Below, piece by piece: positions 4,935-6,275 of a stretch of DNA of 6,275 nucleotides. How positions within the stretch are numbered: the stretch's first letter is position 1; the number at the start of each line of letters is the position of its first letter. Location: the NCBI GenBank assembly GCA_905193155.1, contig CAJJNQ010000074.1, positions 1 through 6,275 on the forward strand. The letters are read 5' to 3'. This DNA comes from an uncultured Christensenella sp. (GTDB taxonomy: Bacteria; Bacillota; Clostridia; Christensenellales; UBA1750). Both the position numbers and the translations under genes were made by a program. The notes under the pieces are model-generated. The model searched no databases. It saw only the letters and a program-made list of their open reading frames with translations, and was not told the DNA's origin.

Positions 4935-6275
4935 ATGAGCCAGACGACGCTCTTTGACGGCAGCGTACCGCAACCCCTGGCGGCGCGGCTGCGCCCGCAG
5001 ACGCTGGAAGAATATGTGGGGCAGAGTCACCTGCTCGGGCCGGGCAAGGTACTGCGGCGGCTGATCGAGAGCGACCAGATTTCGTCGATGATCTTCTGGG
5101 GGCCGCCGGGCGTGGGCAAGACGACGCTGGCGCGCATCATCGCCAACCGAACCAAGGCCGCCTTTATTGATTTTTCCGCCGTCACCAGCGGCATCAAGGA
5201 AATCCGCGCAGTCATGCAGCAGGCGGATGATAACCGCCGCTACGGGGAAAAGACCATCGTGTTCGTCGATGAAATCCACAGGTTTAATAAGGCGCAGCAG
5301 GATGCGTTCCTGCCGTTTGTCGAAAAAGGCAGCATCATCTTGATCGGCGCGACGACGGAGAACCCCTCGTTTGAAATCAACGGGGCGCTGCTGTCGCGCT
5401 GCAAGGTGTTTGTGCTGCAAGCACTCTCGGCGGACGATCTGGAAGGACTGCTCCGTCGCGCGTTGGCTGACCCGCGCGGTTTTGGAGGGCAGCAGATTCG
5501 GCTGGAAGATCCGGAACTTCTGCACCTGATTGCGGTGTTTGCCAACGGTGACGCGCGTTCGGCGCTGTCCACGCTGGAGATGGTCGTGCTCAACGGCGAA
5601 ATGGCCGCGGACGGCTCCGTGACCGTGACGCGAGAGACGCTGGAGCAATGTACGTCCAAGAAATCCCTTCTTTATGATAAAAACGGCGAGGAGCATTATA
5701 ATCTGATCTCCGCGCTGCACAAATCCATGCGCAATTCCGACCCAGACGCGGCAGTCTACTGGCTGGCGCGGATGCTGGAGGCAGGGGAGGATCCGCTCTA
5801 TGTCGCGCGGCGACTGACCCGCTTTGCCAGCGAGGACGTGGGCCTTGCCGATCCGCACGCGCTGGAAATCGCCGTGGCGGTCTATCAGGCCTGTCATCTG
5901 ATCGGCATGCCGGAGTGCTCCGTGCATCTGACGCAGGCGGTGGTCTACCTCTCGCTGGCGCCCAAGTCAAATGCGCTCTATGTCGCCTATGAACAGGCGA
6001 AGAAGGACGCGCTGCGGCAGCTGGCCGAGCCGGTGCCGCTGGTGATTCGCAATGCGCCGACGAGCCTGATGGCGGAGCTGAACTATGGAAAGGGCTACCA
6101 ATACGCCCATGATACGCAGGAAAAGCTCACCAATATGCAGTGCCTGCCCGATTCCCTGCTGGGCAGGGAGTACTATGTGCCCACCGAGCAGGGCGTGGAG
6201 GGGCGGTTCAAAGCGCGCCTTGCGCAGATCAAGCAGTGGAAACAGGAGCACAAAGCGCCTAAACAGGGGAAATAA
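4935..6275 (+). CDS. rarA: RarA/MgsA replication-associated recombination AAA+ ATPase
   Basis: RarA (MgsA; WRNIP1/Mgs1 in eukaryotes) is a tetrameric clamp-loader-like AAA+ ATPase. It acts at stalled replication forks and single-strand gaps on DNA in the cytoplasm. The 446-aa protein is complete and of normal length. PLAARLRPQTLEEYVGQ (14-30) is the family N-terminal signature. The ATPase domain has Walker A GPPGVGKT (56-63), Walker B VFVDEIHRF (109-117), sensor 1 GATTEN (138-143), the arginine-finger segment LLSRC (152-156) and sensor 2 GDARSALSTLE (205-215). The C-terminal half carries the helical tetramerisation domain, including RFASEDVGLADP and NAPTSLMAELNYGKGY. The start ATG follows AGGTGAG by 5 nt. 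It stands alone on the plus strand; the stop codon is the last three bases of the window. Confidence 0.97.
   Translation: MSQTTLFDGSVPQPLAARLRPQTLEEYVGQSHLLGPGKVLRRLIESDQISSMIFWGPPGVGKTTLARIIANRTKAAFIDFSAVTSGIKEIRAVMQQADDNRRYGEKTIVFVDEIHRFNKAQQDAFLPFVEKGSIILIGATTENPSFEINGALLSRCKVFVLQALSADDLEGLLRRALADPRGFGGQQIRLEDPELLHLIAVFANGDARSALSTLEMVVLNGEMAADGSVTVTRETLEQCTSKKSLLYDKNGEEHYNLISALHKSMRNSDPDAAVYWLARMLEAGEDPLYVARRLTRFASEDVGLADPHALEIAVAVYQACHLIGMPECSVHLTQAVVYLSLAPKSNALYVAYEQAKKDALRQLAEPVPLVIRNAPTSLMAELNYGKGYQYAHDTQEKLTNMQCLPDSLLGREYYVPTEQGVEGRFKARLAQIKQWKQEHKAPKQGK

Noticed and set aside
4761..5927. Long minus-strand open frame opposite rarA
   Set aside because: It is the shadow of an unmistakable RarA with all AAA+ motifs, and its product is Arg/His/Gln-rich noise.

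Overview
This 6.3 kb window looks chromosomal and comes from a fairly GC-rich Firmicute, most likely a Clostridia/Oscillospiraceae-type bacterium. That assignment is an inference from strong AAGGAG-type ribosome binding sites, a lipoprotein binding protein with a Thr/Pro/Glu-rich linker, and the families present. No RNA genes, insertion sequences or CRISPR arrays are visible.

Layout. (a) 1-348 holds the 3' tail of an unrecognised gene. An 11-bp tandem duplication puts it out of frame. A gene-free stretch follows, ending in a strong hairpin terminator (307-344). (b) 349-1386, minus strand, is a 345-aa aminoglycoside phosphotransferase/choline kinase-fold protein. The DNA here is visibly richer in A+T than the rest of the window. 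(c) 1489-4007, minus strand, is a three-gene ABC importer of the nitrate/sulfonate/taurine (SsuABC/TauABC) type, in the order binding lipoprotein, permease, ATPase. Permease and ATPase overlap by 4 bp. A terminator-like hairpin and a possible second promoter lie between the binding protein and the permease. (d) 4008-4385 is a divergent intergenic region. Its minus-strand half carries a good promoter, then a structured leader of about 220 nt that ends in an intrinsic terminator just before the binding-protein ribosome binding site. This is the arrangement of a riboswitch or attenuator, and I could not match it to a known class. (e) 4386-4858, plus strand, is an XRE-type helix-turn-helix regulator with a single-base frameshift; its proper C-terminus is still readable in the -1 frame. 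(f) 4935-6275, plus strand, is a complete rarA (mgsA), an AAA+ ATPase of replication-fork maintenance.

The importer probably takes up a small organic solute whose identity the sequence does not reveal. Its expression appears to be controlled at the leader by premature termination. A partial terminator after the first gene would favour the binding protein over the membrane and ATPase subunits. The most interesting items are the unassigned leader RNA, the frameshifted regulator beside it, and the 11-bp duplication at the left edge.
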